Part shown: positions 1-11,640 of the stretch, piece by piece | Layout of the letters: each line of letters starts with the position of its first letter | How positions within the stretch are numbered: position 1 is the first letter of the stretch | NCBI GenBank assembly: GCA_038030265.1 | Contig: CM075942.1 | Span: 12,668,029 to 12,732,028 of the forward strand | Length of the DNA stretch: 64,000 bases | Direction of reading: 5' to 3' | DNA from: Corythucha ciliata | Taxonomy: Eukaryota; Arthropoda; Insecta; Hemiptera; Tingidae | Position numbers and translations under genes: made by a program | The notes under the pieces: model-generated | Told to the model about the DNA's origin: nothing | Databases searched by the model: none | Seen by the model: only the letters and a program-made list of their open reading frames with translations

Positions 1-2525
1 TGGCATCTATAATTTTTCCAGGGACCGTGATTTAAACGATGTACTATGCCCAGGTGAATTTAGTTTTTGAGCTTGCGAGGGTTCAATCGTCAAATGCATA
101 GCGAATATTCGGTTACTGGGGCTAAAGAATTAAAACTTGTTCTGGCCTACCAGAGGGACCAGTCACGGGTCCAGTGATGTGGATGGGAGGGGGGTAATTA
201 AATCCTGCATTAGCCCAGCGTCGGCCAATACATCGGAGAAAAAGCAGAGTGAACGACACCTATGTGAGACGTTTTCGGTGCTGCAAGCCATTGCTGATTT
301 GCAGGTGAGAAGGGCTCCCCCCCCCCTTTGTGTGCTAATTTCAAACAAATTTCTTCTAATATGAATTTCTTCAAAATCTCCAATAAATTGCTTACTAAAA
401 GAGAACAATTGGCTAATTTCATTACTTACGCGTCATGTCCTAACTCTGATGAACTTCCAAGGCATACTGTGGCCCTCAACTTCTTTAAGGGATCTTTCTT
501 TTTTTTTTTGTTACCTGCATGAAGGGCAGTACCGTTAACTTTGTTTGAATTGTTACGCGAAAAGAACCCCGAATAAGTCTCTTTACCTTTTTATTTGTCT
601 CCGCTTTAAAAAAGTGACCTTCGAATTGAACCCTCCACGGTGATATATTGAAGGGAGGGCAGTTACCTTTTTTTACCTTCGTTTTCTTTCTCTTTTTCCC
701 AGGAATGGTTTACACGAAACAAGTACTTACCTTATTTCACCTTAAAATCTGTTACATATTATCTTCCCCGAACAAATTTATTTTCTCCCTCGTTAATTGA
801 ATTGCCCCACAAGAATAAGCTATTAAGTTGTGATTTAAAGCAATTGCGCTTTGACGTGACGCCCCAACATGACCATTCAACAGGGTTTAAGTGAGTTTCA
901 GGATGAAAGGCCCAGTCCATGGGCGCTATGCTCTTCCTTTCACTTGCCCCCCACCCACACCCCACCCAACACAACCAAAAGCATTCCTTTATCATAGAGA
1001 TTTGATACTGATAGCCTCTTGTCATGGAATTATTTAAAAGCTGCGAATGTTCATTTTCTCCCCCCCTCCTCTGCGTCGCGTTTATTCATGTGTACCACGC
1101 TCTTGTGTACAGTTTATACCTGTGTTTTACGACTTGTCGAACGATACATGTCTGATTGTTACGTGTAGGGGCTGCAGGGGGGAGTGTTCAATCAGCTGGT
1201 CCGTTGACAAAGTATGCTTCCTCGGTGTTTTAAGTCTTTTAAAAAAAACAAAAAAAATAGGCAGTATATCATAAAGGAACAATAAAAAATATGAGAAAAA
1301 ATTTCATAAAAAAGAATGAAAAATTGTACTATGCTGTGAAAAATGCGATTTTATAAGTGAAACTGGGCCGACCCACGTGGTTGTGTGTGTTTTTTGGGGT
1401 TTGGGTGTTTGTCACATTGAAGGCGGGGGGTTGGGAGTGTTAGAGTTTATAAAATGCTGAAGTGCAGGGGACCCCGAAATAGGAGTATGAGAAGCATGGA
1501 GAAGAGATCTCTCTTCTCGCGTTTAGAGTATGACGTATGGTTTTGAAGTTTTCTCTCGGTATTGTAGCCCTGATCGCAACGTCACAAGCATTGTACAATG
1601 GGTCATCGCGCATCCCTCACACCCTTTTTACTCGCGTGGAAACAAATCAACGTCAGTAAAATAATGGCTGAAGGTTTGAATAGTGCGAGGGGGTGGTGGG
1701 GGACAGTGTGTGTGATAGTATGAGTGGGGAAGGGGTGCCCTTCAAACTCGCAGACTGAACGGTTCAAGAAGGGTGGGGAGGGGAGTCACTATTGGGTCCA
1801 TCCTTCTCTTTTTCCAGTTTTTTAACCCCCTTCAACCCATTACTCTTTGGGGTTTTTTATTATTATCGTACATAAACCTTTGGCCCGGAATCAACAGTTC
1901 ACACTAATGCTCTAAATTTTATTCAATGTATGCACCTTGGATCTTATTCAAAATGCCTCCCCCTCACACATCATTCCAGCCTTGGAGGCTAATTAATTAA
2001 TTATTCCCCGTAGGGTTGAAACCCCTTCCCCAAAGCTTTTTCCGTTTTTACTCGCCCATTACTCACCAAAAATAAAAGTATAATAGTATAACCTTTTCTA
2101 AATCGCTACCAACCCCCCCCCCCCAACTCCACTAATTCTCAAGCTCGATACTACGTGCGCGGAATATTGAATTATTGCCCCGCGGGTCGTTTTGTTTCTA
2201 GTACAGGTTATGGGGGGGAGGGGTAAGCTGCGGTGAATCACTCCAGGGACCCTGTGGACTACAGGTGGAGAGGTGAGGAGGTGTGTTTGGCACAGGGTGT
2301 GACAAAATTATACCCCCGCAAACACAATTCAATTCGTCGTCAACTGTAAAGGGTTGCGACAGGGGCGTAATCGTGTCATTTTGATGACCGAGGCGGTCGT
2401 CATACCGACCTCCCCACCACCATCCCAACAATATTCTCAAGATTTTTTTTATAATAGGCGATGAAGACTCTAAGAGAGGGTTTAGAAGGAGTCAATAACA
2501 GCTTAGGTCGCGTTTGCAGAGTTGT
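1..2525. other. Unique spacer, low-complexity, no supported gene
   Basis: This stretch contains no recognisable gene apart from a speculative cysteine-rich ORF listed separately. It holds poly-C, poly-G and poly-A runs, GT-rich tracts near 1,380-1,440, and C-rich runs near 2,110. A strong acceptor-like site ends at 702 and a strong minus-strand donor-like site (AAG|GTAAGTA) lies at 730/731. The sequence before that donor has stops in all three frames, so it is not a coding exon end. Confidence 0.5.
1047..1274 (+). CDS. Speculative cysteine-rich exon with cystine-knot-like CxGxC
   Basis: A 75-residue open frame contains a cysteine cluster whose centre reads C, seven residues, CRGEC, then SISWS (CRGEC at 1,173-1,187). 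Cystine-knot hormones of the GPA2/bursicon type have a Cys, 14-16 residues, Cys, about 8 residues, then CxGxC followed by S-rich sequence; the spacings here (14 and 7) are close. A possible exon runs from an acceptor at 1,111-1,112 (TGTACAG) to a donor at 1,212 (AAA|GTATGC), giving 99 bases, but it would leave out the first two cysteines. No neighbouring exons were found. Chance is a real possibility in a TGT-rich stretch, so this is a flag and not an identification. Confidence 0.15.
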   Translation: MFIFSPPPLRRVYSCVPRSCVQFIPVFYDLSNDTCLIVTCRGCRGECSISWSVDKVCFLGVLSLLKKTKKIGSIS

Positions 2526-2529
2526 CCAA

Positions 2530-3215
2530 AGTGGTTTGTGAACCACGTATTGGGCAGCCTAGCAAAAAACCAATTTCGTGCGTTTGATCCTTCAAAAAAA
2601 CCATCTACCATTTTCAGGCACTTCAAAAGACCAATTTTTGGGGGTTGGCTGTGTGATACTCCAATTTCCTCTAGCGAACTTTCAAGATTTTGAAGTGTTG
2701 TTGGTGATGGGTTGGAGGGGGGGGACTCGGGGATGTGACACGTGACCCAGTGGTGAGATCATCCTGTGTGCCAATTTGTATGGGGACTGTCATTAGTGAT
2801 GCCTCGTCCACACACAAATTTCGCGGTGTGTTTCGTCGTTCAAAAACCAAATTTTGCATATTTCTATATTGAAATAACCGTTCTCGTGGATTTGGCTCCA
2901 AATGAAACCAATTTCACGCGTTTTGCAATTGAAAAAAAAAATTTCGCGAGGCTTAGTCGTTAGAATTCTCAACTTTGTGAGCTTCAGTCTCTGAAATAAC
3001 CAATTTAGCCGGCTGAACTCTAAAAAAAAAGTAATTTATGGTTTTTTTCTTAAAACTAACCATACTGTCGGGCTTAGCCACTTGAAAAAAACCAATTTCA
3101 CGGTGTCCAGTAATCGGTAAAGACCTATTCCGATGGATTTGTTCGTTGAGAATCCCGAATTTCTCGGATTTATCTCTTGAAAAAGTCAATTTTACAGCTT
3201 TAGATCACAAAAATC
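2530..3215 (+). repeat. Satellite family A, degenerate ~30-bp units
   Basis: Loose tandem units follow the pattern AATTTCGCGG, then GTTTGGCTC, then TTCAAAAAACC, at about 30 bases per unit. Copies diverge strongly, but the CAATTT(C)(G)CG core and the following A-run recur throughout. It passes into family B near 3,215. Confidence 0.75.
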
Positions 3216-4625
3216 AATGCCACGAGACAGTGGCTCAGCCATCAGTCAGCGTTACGACCATGGAACTTCCAAATCCTTAAACTCTGGGCTCTGGGCTAAC
3301 AATGTTGGATTCGCCACGCCGGCCGCCACGAAAAATGCCCCAAAACTTGCAATTCTGCTTAAATTAACGCCCGTAACTCCGAAGATTTCAATTTCACGGA
3401 TATTCAGTCCGAAAAAATTGTGACTTTGCTCAAATTAGCGCACGACTTAGTAAACTCACATTGATCTCAAAAATATTGCAATTACTGTGTGAGTGCAGTG
3501 CGGACCACTGGCCCAGTGTCTGCGTGCCCAAGAAAAAAAAAAAAAAACGGCCCTGAAACTTGCAGAAACTTGCATCTGCCTCGAAAAGTATGCCTGGAAA
3601 CACCCAAACATCCAATGTCACAGATACTTACTTCCAAAATATCGCAATTTCGTTGGGGGTACAGAGCGCGGCGTCAGTCTGCGACGTGGTCCATTCGTAG
3701 CCCTCTAGCCTGGCGTCCAAGGCCACAAAATTAACAATTTAATAATTCACCATTTTAGGGATACTGAGAATGTATTCGAAATTGAGACTCGTCGTTTTGA
3801 AAATTTCGCAAGATTGAAGACCCGAGACTTGCATTTTTGTAGCAATAATAGCCAAAACTGTTAAATTCGCGTATATTTATATGCAGGAAACTTGTAATTC
3901 ATTCATTCAATGTCATTGCAAATAAATTCGAATTCAAAGTTATGGGTGCAGTCGTTAGCGGGCCGGCATACTCTGATGGGTTTGCGCGCACTTAAAACCA
4001 GAAGGCCCTGAAACTTACAGTTTCGCTGTAAGTTTCCCTGTTGCTTGCAATAAATAGCGAATCACGTGGGTTCACCAGGGCTGGCGTTTCTATCGCCAGT
4101 AAAATTACAAATTCGCGGCTATTTCCTGTCTGCTGCCTGGCTTAGAAGATTTTGAGTTCCGCGGTCATTCAGAAAGATCCCCAAAACTCGAAATTTCGGG
4201 GAAATAAATACCAGAAACCGCAGGCTATTTTGCCATACCGGAAACTGGTAATTCCGCTGATTTTTAGCTCGCCGACAGATGTAATTTCACGGCTAAATTT
4301 TTCATAATTTGCGTACTATTGCGGCTGATTAGCTCTGGGTTCTCGGCCTCTACTCAAAAGTTAAAACAAAAAACCCTGAAACTTATAATTTCACGAAGGT
4401 TAAGACCAAAAACTTGCAATTTGCAGGACAATTAGACCCAAAACTCACAGTTTCGCAGATATTTAGCTTCGAATGATGTAATTCAACGCCTGCGAATCGT
4501 GGGTAAAATTAAAAAGAGTTTTCCAAAATTTAGCTGCGAATTGGCGATTTTTTCCCTTTTATTCTTGAATTATAGCGTTTTCCGTTAGCCACCAGAAACT
4601 GCAAATTAGCTTTTTCTAAATTTTA
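3215..4625 (+). repeat. Satellite family B, degenerate ~30-bp units
   Basis: Units follow the pattern GAAACTTGCAATTTCGCG then (A/G)ATATTTAGCCC. GC-richer interruptions containing GGGC, CTGGCC or GGCGTC words recur near 3,290, 3,500, 3,670, 3,960, 4,070 and 4,330, as in the larger B block at 48.8-51.5 kb. Short ORFs here are repeat translations. Confidence 0.75.
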
Positions 4626-4699
4626 ACCGCGAATATTAAGCCGTAAAGTGATTTTGCTATGAATGGTCTTGATTTCTGCAGAAAATCGTTTTTTTTGGG

Positions 4700-5150
4700 A
4701 CAAAATTTCATGACAAAATAATGTTCAATTTCAATCAGCCAGTTTGAAGGGCCAAATTCACGGTGTCCGATCGTTGGGGGGTGGTTTCGAACAAAAACCA
4801 GTAGGCAGCTGCTCACCCTGGCCCCCTCTTCGCTACTCCTTTACCAAGTGGTCCTTCAAAAGTTCAAATTTTCCCACATCTGGCCATTTATGAGAATCAA
4901 CTATCGTGGATTTGGCTCTTCCAAAAATCATTTCGTTGCTTTGGTTTTTAAAACAAACAAACAAACAGTTTCGCGAGGTTGGCTCTTCAGAAAAACGGAA
5001 AAATTGGATTCGGCTCCCCCAAAACTTTCAAGTCGAAGAATCAGCTTTTGGTCGAAAAATATGATTTTGGGGATGCAATTGACGCTTTCAAGAGGCGACA
5101 GCGGGAACAAACGTAGTAAACTGGTGGACAAATTTCACTTTTCGCATTGA
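4700..5150 (+). repeat. Satellite family A, second short block
   Basis: The A pattern resumes after the B block. Examples include TTTGGCTCTTCCAAAAATCA near 4,911 and TTTCGCGAGGTTGGCTCTTC near 4,970. Units are eroded but the roughly 30-base spacing is visible. Confidence 0.65.
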
Positions 5151-8100
5151 CTAGGACAATTTTATGAGGAAGACAAGCTCACCGAGCGTTCCACGATGTT
5201 ATTTGTGACTTCGTACCGTGTCAAAGCCCGCGTAATGTTTCGTGCCACTTTTCGCTCCAGAATCTCGCGGTGTATCCTGATGCCTGCGTCTGTCGTCGTG
5301 TGATGTCCCAATTTGACTGAAATTCAACATTCGTATACGGTAAAAACCGCGTTGAAAATTATTTCTTAGACAACGAGATCCCCGTAAATCCTAAAAATGG
5401 CGTTTGAATTACGACTGTATCATGGATGGGGGGGGGGCTTGGATTACCCTCCCCCCCGACCAAACCCTGCCACAAATACCACAACGCAGACTTATCTTTT
5501 TCCCAGAGTCTCTCATTCCTCTGTACCAAATACTCGAGCACCAAATCTGCTGCCCCCCCCCCCAAACCATTTGCTACACATTCGGGGGAAGGAAAACTCC
5601 CAGGGAAAACTCCCGCCTTTCCCCATTCTCCTACTTCTTCCTCCCCTCCCTTGCAGGAGATCCTTTTGTAATTAATTGCATTGTCTTTAGTAGCAGGCAG
5701 CGAAAGTTTTCCCACATCCCCCCCCCCCATACTTAGAGCTCTCACCCTGGAATGAGGTACGCTATAGTATAGGTGCCGATGTTGTGGGCGGTGAGGGGTG
5801 GAGGTGGAATGGTCGTAGAGTCACATACCCCTCCTTTTGCAAAAACCCACTCCACCGCTTCATCCCTTTAACATCCTCATTCCTCTTTATAACGACGATA
5901 TTGTTATATCCAGTCCATGAATCATTTCGGCATGAACTGGCTCAACGCAATTACTCTCCCACCCACCCTTCGCACTCATCTGAAGTTCGAAAATTTCTCT
6001 TACAGTGCAGGTGATCACCCTTGCCTTATTGATGTGGGGTGGGGGCGGGGGGTTAGTTTTCGAGGATTTTCTTTGGAAAACAAAACTAATAATAAGTTTT
6101 CGAACATTTTTTTAAAAAGAATTACACTCCAAAAGCGGCGTGATTTATACGGGCAAAATGCGCGACTTTCTTTTCCATTGTTTTCAATGAAATTCTTCTC
6201 GTTCCTCTCATTAAAAAAAAAAAAAAAAAAAAATTGCTTCATCCCTTCACCGCTCCAGTGCTATGTGTTAGTTAAGGGGTGGGGAGGGGGTTAGTGAAAT
6301 GAAGAAGAGGGAAACCGCGCGGGAAATTAAGCGGTCCAGTACGATTAATAAATCAAAAAAGAACTCGCGGGAGGCCCTCGTGAATCATAATGAATAGGAT
6401 TGGACGTGGCGTGGTGGTGGTGGGGGGGTTGTGAAGGTGGTGGAATCGTTGGGTGATTCCTTTTTTTCGGTGGTGCCACATGTGTTTTGGATGTCGCCCC
6501 CCCCCCTCACAATTCAACGACTCAATTTCCTAAAGGTGTTCCAATAAAACCTTTTTTTTTTCGCGATAAATTCGTCTAGGGAAATAGATTGAGCAGACCA
6601 AGGGGTACTGTCCTATCTCAACGCAGTATCTACGCAGAATTGCCTTGAATGAACTTCTTTGAACTCACACTTTATTTGTTTGTATTTTTATTCTGAAGCG
6701 CTGAAACGTAAGCGTTTTCACGGCGACGGTTGTCGGTTACGTCGTTTGGTACGTTTGTGATGACTGAAACAGTATAGGATTTGTTATCTTAGGCTAGCTA
6801 TTTCGGAGGAATGAAAAGGCTTGACAGTATGACACTGTCAGCATTCTAAAGGAGAATAGGTGAATCGGTGAGTGAGTGATGTGTGTGAGTTGGGGGGGGG
6901 GTTTAAAAGATCTCCCCTGGGCTTTGATCACTGATTGATGAATTCAAATCGATTTGTTTGGGTTTTATTTGTTAAACAATAGAAACTCAATTCAAATTGT
7001 TTTTAATTACCTTTCCTTGAAAGGTGTGTGATCGAAAAGAATAAGGGGCTCGATTACTACTTCAACGCCCTCCCACCCTATTAAACCTCAGCGCCCAACT
7101 GGTTTCATTCATTCAAAAAGCCTCCCCCCTCCCACCCATTCTATACAACATCATTGTCGTCAAGTTGGTGATCCTTGCCTTGAAACAGAGCAGAGCACTC
7201 TCTCGCAGTTTCACCACACTCTCAACACTCCCACAGGTTGTTATCCCACTCGAGGTCTAGACTGCCGCTACATCTATTGAGCTAGCCGCCAACCAAGCAC
7301 AGATAGCGCTTCATAACACCAAAATTGCCCTTCTCCAGCCACGCTATGTACACACTTCATCGATTCCTCTTCGGTCTCGTCCTTCGTGCTCTCTTCGGTA
7401 TAGGCATACAATGTCCTCCTCCCGCTCATCCTCCTCTTTCTTCCCCCAAGGCCTATGCAAGTCCTCTCGAGGGAGTTTTTCCTTCCATGAAAAAAGGTCC
7501 TGCCTTTTCAGCCACGCCCACTTCGCGTGGTGTATTTCCCTTTTCTTTATGTTTTACTGAAAATACAAAATAATTGTCATTATTATTATTATTTGTCTTC
7601 CATACATTGTTTTTGTGGAGCTCGGTTAGTTTATTCATACGGTGACGCCATAAAAATTGCTCTAGGCACTTCTCGTCGCTTAACCTGATCACTAATTATC
7701 AACTGGGAGAGTTAGCAATTGCATAACAGTGAACCAGGCAATTCCTGTATCTATATGGCTCCTCGCCTGATTTTGACACGGTAGCTTCAGGTGATCCGAG
7801 CGTATAGCCTCGCACCCCCTCTCCTCCTTCTCATAATCATCCTCACAAACCTCGTACATTATTTTTCCACGCAGCTGATGCGTACGTGGCGAGCGTGTGT
7901 GTTTGGGGTGCTGAGTTAGTCGTTGCCTATGTTTTTTATTTGTTCCTCGACGAACGTAAATTAAAAAAAAAAAAAATCTGTTTCCTGAGCACTTTTTCCC
8001 CTCACTCCCACCACACCACACCGTAAAGAGTTTGTTACAAGGCTGGGGGGTGGGGAACAGCACGGGTTGAGGGGCGACTAAGATAGAGGTTCAGGGTGCG

Positions 8101-10465
8101 TCGTCGTAGGCTCTTAAATCTTTCTGTGCTGGATGGTGCACAGTATGCCCTGGTGGTGGGAAGTCACCCGTCTGCTTCTTTAAAACTTCTTCCAGGTTTT
8201 TCAGATATGATTTAAAATGTTCTTACCTCGCAAATTCTTTAAGCAAACAGGACAGAGAAAAGGATGGAAGGGTGGGGTGGGGGGGTGAATATTAAGCGTA
8301 CTGGAGGAAAAGTGACATATTTTATGCCACGCGTATCCTCGCTATAAGAGACCACCCATGTTGGGTAGCTCGCTGCAGAAATGTTTCTTCCATCCCTTAG
8401 GTAACGACGAAAATTTGTCCTATACAGCTCACTTCTGATAACATTAGAGAGACGGTGAGCTAAACCAGTAGCAAAACGTAAAGTTTAAACAATTAAGTGA
8501 CGCTCTAAAGGATAAATCCGTGCTAATATTCAAACTTGCCCTCAGGAGCTTGAAACTTCATCAATGTCAGCCTGAAAAAGCACGTAGAACTTGGGCTGTT
8601 TATTTAAGCTACGTGTCGATTCACAGGAACGTGGCTTATCACCTTCGCTTAACCCTGTTGTGTCAGATTTTTTTCCTCCTCAAGGAAACGAGTCCTCGAT
8701 TGTTATAGGGTGCCGGGTATTTCTCAATTCAAAGCAGAACTTTTCCGGTTCCTGAGACCCCGGAGCATCTGTATATTTTTCCGGTTGTGCGTTCTCGGCA
8801 CAGTTTATGAGCGCCTGCCGTCGTATAAAACGTGTTGATCAGTTGATCTATTTTAGTTACTCAGCCCATCCCCTTCCCCTCGACAACAAACCCATCATAA
8901 GTCTTCTTTCGTGAATAATGAGTTTAATTATTTAAATGCTGAAGGGCTGGGTCAGTGTGCGTTCTTTGGGTTTGGTCCATAATACTGTTAGCGTGTGTTT
9001 CCCGTTGTATAGGACGCCCATAGGGCTGGTTCATATTAGAACCATAGTGGGCGAGGCTTAATATTTACTGCAGGGGGTAAGATAGAGTTTATAAAGCACA
9101 TTTCGCCCCCTGCCCTGCCCCCTTTCCATCGAGGAGTCCTCCATCCATAAAATACACACCTCTACTACACAACCATAGGGCGCAACGTGTTGATGGTGCG
9201 GGTGTTGGGAGGGGGACGGTGTGCTTCACCTACTAATCTTATAATACTGGGCCGTATGTCCACAGGCCACAAATCAAGCCAACCCTTCTCTTTGCAACCT
9301 AGTGGTGGAGTAGATTAAACTTCTGCGTAGCGGGACGGGGTCATGGGAGGGTGAGGGAGCAGGGCCATACCTTTTCCCTAGGAAAAGAGAATATTGCAGG
9401 ACATGAAAAAAGTTGGATGAGAGAGTGCAAAAACTTTATCCATTTTGTTTACTACATAAAAGAGAAAAATCCTGTATATAGGCCCCAACATCCCTCATAC
9501 TTCACCACCACAAAACCTCAAAACCTCCAAAAATGAATACCCATCCCGGTTTTTACCTGGAAAAAAGGGCGTCAAAAGTCCACCCACCAGTCCGACAATA
9601 TAAATCACAACTCGCGCCGTCATAACTTATAAACAATTAACTCCTAAATGCCTCCTGTATCGCCTTTTCATCTCAACCATCTGCCTGCTGGTTCCCCCTC
9701 TCCCAACCCCTTTATCCATTGCGTAGTCAATGAGAATTAATGCGTTTCACTAATTAACTCTCCCGGCCACCCTAAAACCTTCTCTTGTTCGTAAAAGTGT
9801 CCGGTTTGTCGCTTTTTTCATTGTATGCAAACTAATTTTTTTTTTTTTATTCAAAAACTTTTCGTCTAATTCAATTGCGGGTTATTTATGTTTCATAATT
9901 TTTAATTTTTGTGTGATTGTTTCCGTCAGATAAATTCTTGTTTTTGTTATTATTCGAGCATTAAACCCGCGCTTTATTAATGTAACGAGATTGTAATTGC
10001 TAGCGTTACTTATACACAGGGAGAGAGAGAGGGAAAAAAAGAGATACGACCAGGGTAGGAGGCACTGCTTTAAGCCTGGGCTTGAATGTCAATGAATTCA
10101 TTATAATATGCGATCAAGTGGCACGGGCAGTGAGGGGGGTTGATTGGTGGGAGGGGAGGAGGTTGTTATACCCTCTGATTGCGTGTAAAATCTCAATGAG
10201 TTTTCAAAGTAATCCACGTCGAAATACGAGCGCCTTCAGTTTGAATCGCGCGTTATTCGTTGGTGACGCTTCATGATCTCAATGATTCCTCGGTTTGTTT
10301 GACTTAAACTTCATCATCATAGTTCTTTTATTTGATTTATCAACAATTAAAAGAGGAGGGGGGAAGGTCTTCTTTCCATTTCTCTGTTTATTCTTTCCAC
10401 CTTCATTTCAATTGAAGTCAACTCGAGTTTACCTCGTAACTGCGATGTCCGTAGACCATTTTTCA
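5150..10465. other. Spacer without supported genes
   Basis: About 5.3 kb with no recognisable coding region, tRNA or mobile element. It contains poly-C/poly-G runs (near 5,430, 5,556, 5,720, 6,422, 6,490, 6,892), a poly-A run near 6,210 and an ATT trinucleotide stretch near 7,577. Overlapping proline-rich frames at 5,397-5,745 arise from C-rich sequence and are not treated as genes. Confidence 0.5.
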
Positions 10466-10469
10466 TAGA

Positions 10470-10760
10470 GACGTACTGTCAAGTTTTGGCACGAAACTGT
10501 AAAATTAGCTTGGAAACTGACAATTTCGCCCACATCTCCCTAGACAATCTGCAAATTCTGCCCCGAGAATATGTTTGGTTTAGCTTTAAACCGTCTGTTA
10601 AAGTCCAGCTAAAAGCAATTTTTCGGTCAATGGTGACATTTCTACATCCAGGGTCTGCTCTCTGAGTGAGGTGTAGTCCAATAACTCCCAATCAGCTTTT
10701 TTTTTTGTGAATTTTAACCGGAAATTTTGTCCATTAAGGAAGGCCTATTTCCTCTCTTAT
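10470..10760 (+). repeat. Satellite family B fragment
   Basis: Eroded B-type units (GAAACTGTAAAATTAGC, GAAACTGACAATTTCGCC, CAATTTTTCGG) at about 30-base spacing precede the C block. The short CTCTGAGTGAGG-type interruption near 10,660 may match the GC-rich interruptions seen in other B blocks. Confidence 0.55.
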
Positions 10761-10909
10761 TCTTGATGTAACCCGCGAAATACCACCAGAAGCAACGAAC
10801 CAGCATCCCCCCCCCACCAGTTTTTAGCCCGAACTCAACCAATAAATAACAGATCATAAGCCATAAGAATGCTGGGGCGCTTGTAAAATTGTGTATACAT
10901 ACAAAAAAA

Positions 10910-11300
10910 AATGAAGAAAATGCTAATATTCGTGGCTAAAGCTGTGAAAAATCAGTAAATCTAGGCTGGACGTTGCAAATTCGAGACAAGAATTAAGAAT
11001 AACGCTAAAATGGAGCTAAAGTGGAGACAAAATAGGTGATCCATGAATGAAATTGAGAAAATCACCGATTCACGCACAGAAGTGCAAAATACTCTAGTAA
11101 AAATCAGGGCTACAATTGAGAAAATTCGATAATTCACATGGTAGAAACTCTACTTCGCGGCTACAATTGAGAAAAATCAGTAATTTGAGCATTAAATGAA
11201 AAAAAAAGCTTTAATTCGCGGCTGAAATGAATAAAAATCGCTAATTAGCGTGGCTAAAATAAGGAAAAACGCTAGTTCGCGGCTAAAATGAGAAAAAAAC
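10910..11300 (+). repeat. Satellite family C, first higher-order unit (part P)
   Basis: Tandem units of about 30 bases follow the pattern AATTCGCGGCTAAAATTGAG then AAAAATCGCT. This segment matches 11,906-12,180 in order, including the shared phrases GCAAATTCGAGAC (10,975 and 11,906) and TACTTCGCGGCTACAATTG (11,151 and 12,081), so it is one half of a longer repeated unit. Confidence 0.75.
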
Positions 11301-11640
11301 TCCCTGCAAATGAGAAAAAAACCCAGACAAAGTGAATGGTAACCGTTACCATGGCAACCGTGGCTATGGTAACCGTTACCATGGCAACCGTTGCTATGGT
11401 AACCGCTATCATGGCAACCGTTGCTATGGTAACCGTTACCATGGCAAACGCTTGCATACGAGTCTGCAACGCATTGGGACATTTTCATGTAACACAATTT
11501 CGTCCATGGCACCCGTTGCTATGTTAGCCGTTACCATGGCAACCGTTGCTAGCCGTAACACAATTTCGTTACGCAATTTCGTGACAGTTTTTTGTGCTAT
11601 GTGCCAGGGCAAAGACATGAAAATGTCAAAACGCAAATTA
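11300..11640. mobile_element. Insertion in the C block carrying X-box palindromes
   Basis: The P and Q parts of the C higher-order unit are contiguous in the second copy but separated here by roughly 400 extra bases (P-P' offset 930-931, Q-Q' offset 522). The insert holds the 15-base X-box-like minisatellite and a perfect 13-base inverted repeat (GACATTTTCATGT at 11,478-11,490 and its complement at 11,615-11,627). Exact ends are uncertain because the flanks are degenerate. No coding capacity is seen. Confidence 0.5.
11336..11543 (+). repeat. 15-bp minisatellite of RFX/X-box-like palindromes
   Basis: Alternating 15-base units ATGGTAACCGTTACC and ATGGCAACCGTTGCT make contiguous near-palindromes. 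Matches to the X-box pattern GTTRCYATRGYAAC start at 11,345, 11,360, 11,375, 11,390, 11,405, 11,420 and 11,435, with further copies at 11,515 and 11,530 after a gap. Frames through it give repetitive MVTVTMATVAM-type or HGNRYHGNR-type peptides, which are translation artefacts. Whether RFX factors bind here is inference. Confidence 0.85.

Noticed and set aside
731..790. Minus-strand exon ending at the excellent donor AAG|GTAAGTA (730/731)
   Set aside because: All three frames contain stops immediately upstream of the donor, so no coding exon can end there; an untranslated exon cannot be excluded.
5397..5745. Several overlapping 80-128 codon frames on both strands
   Set aside because: They arise from C-rich/G-rich homopolymers and are proline- or glycine-biased with no domain.
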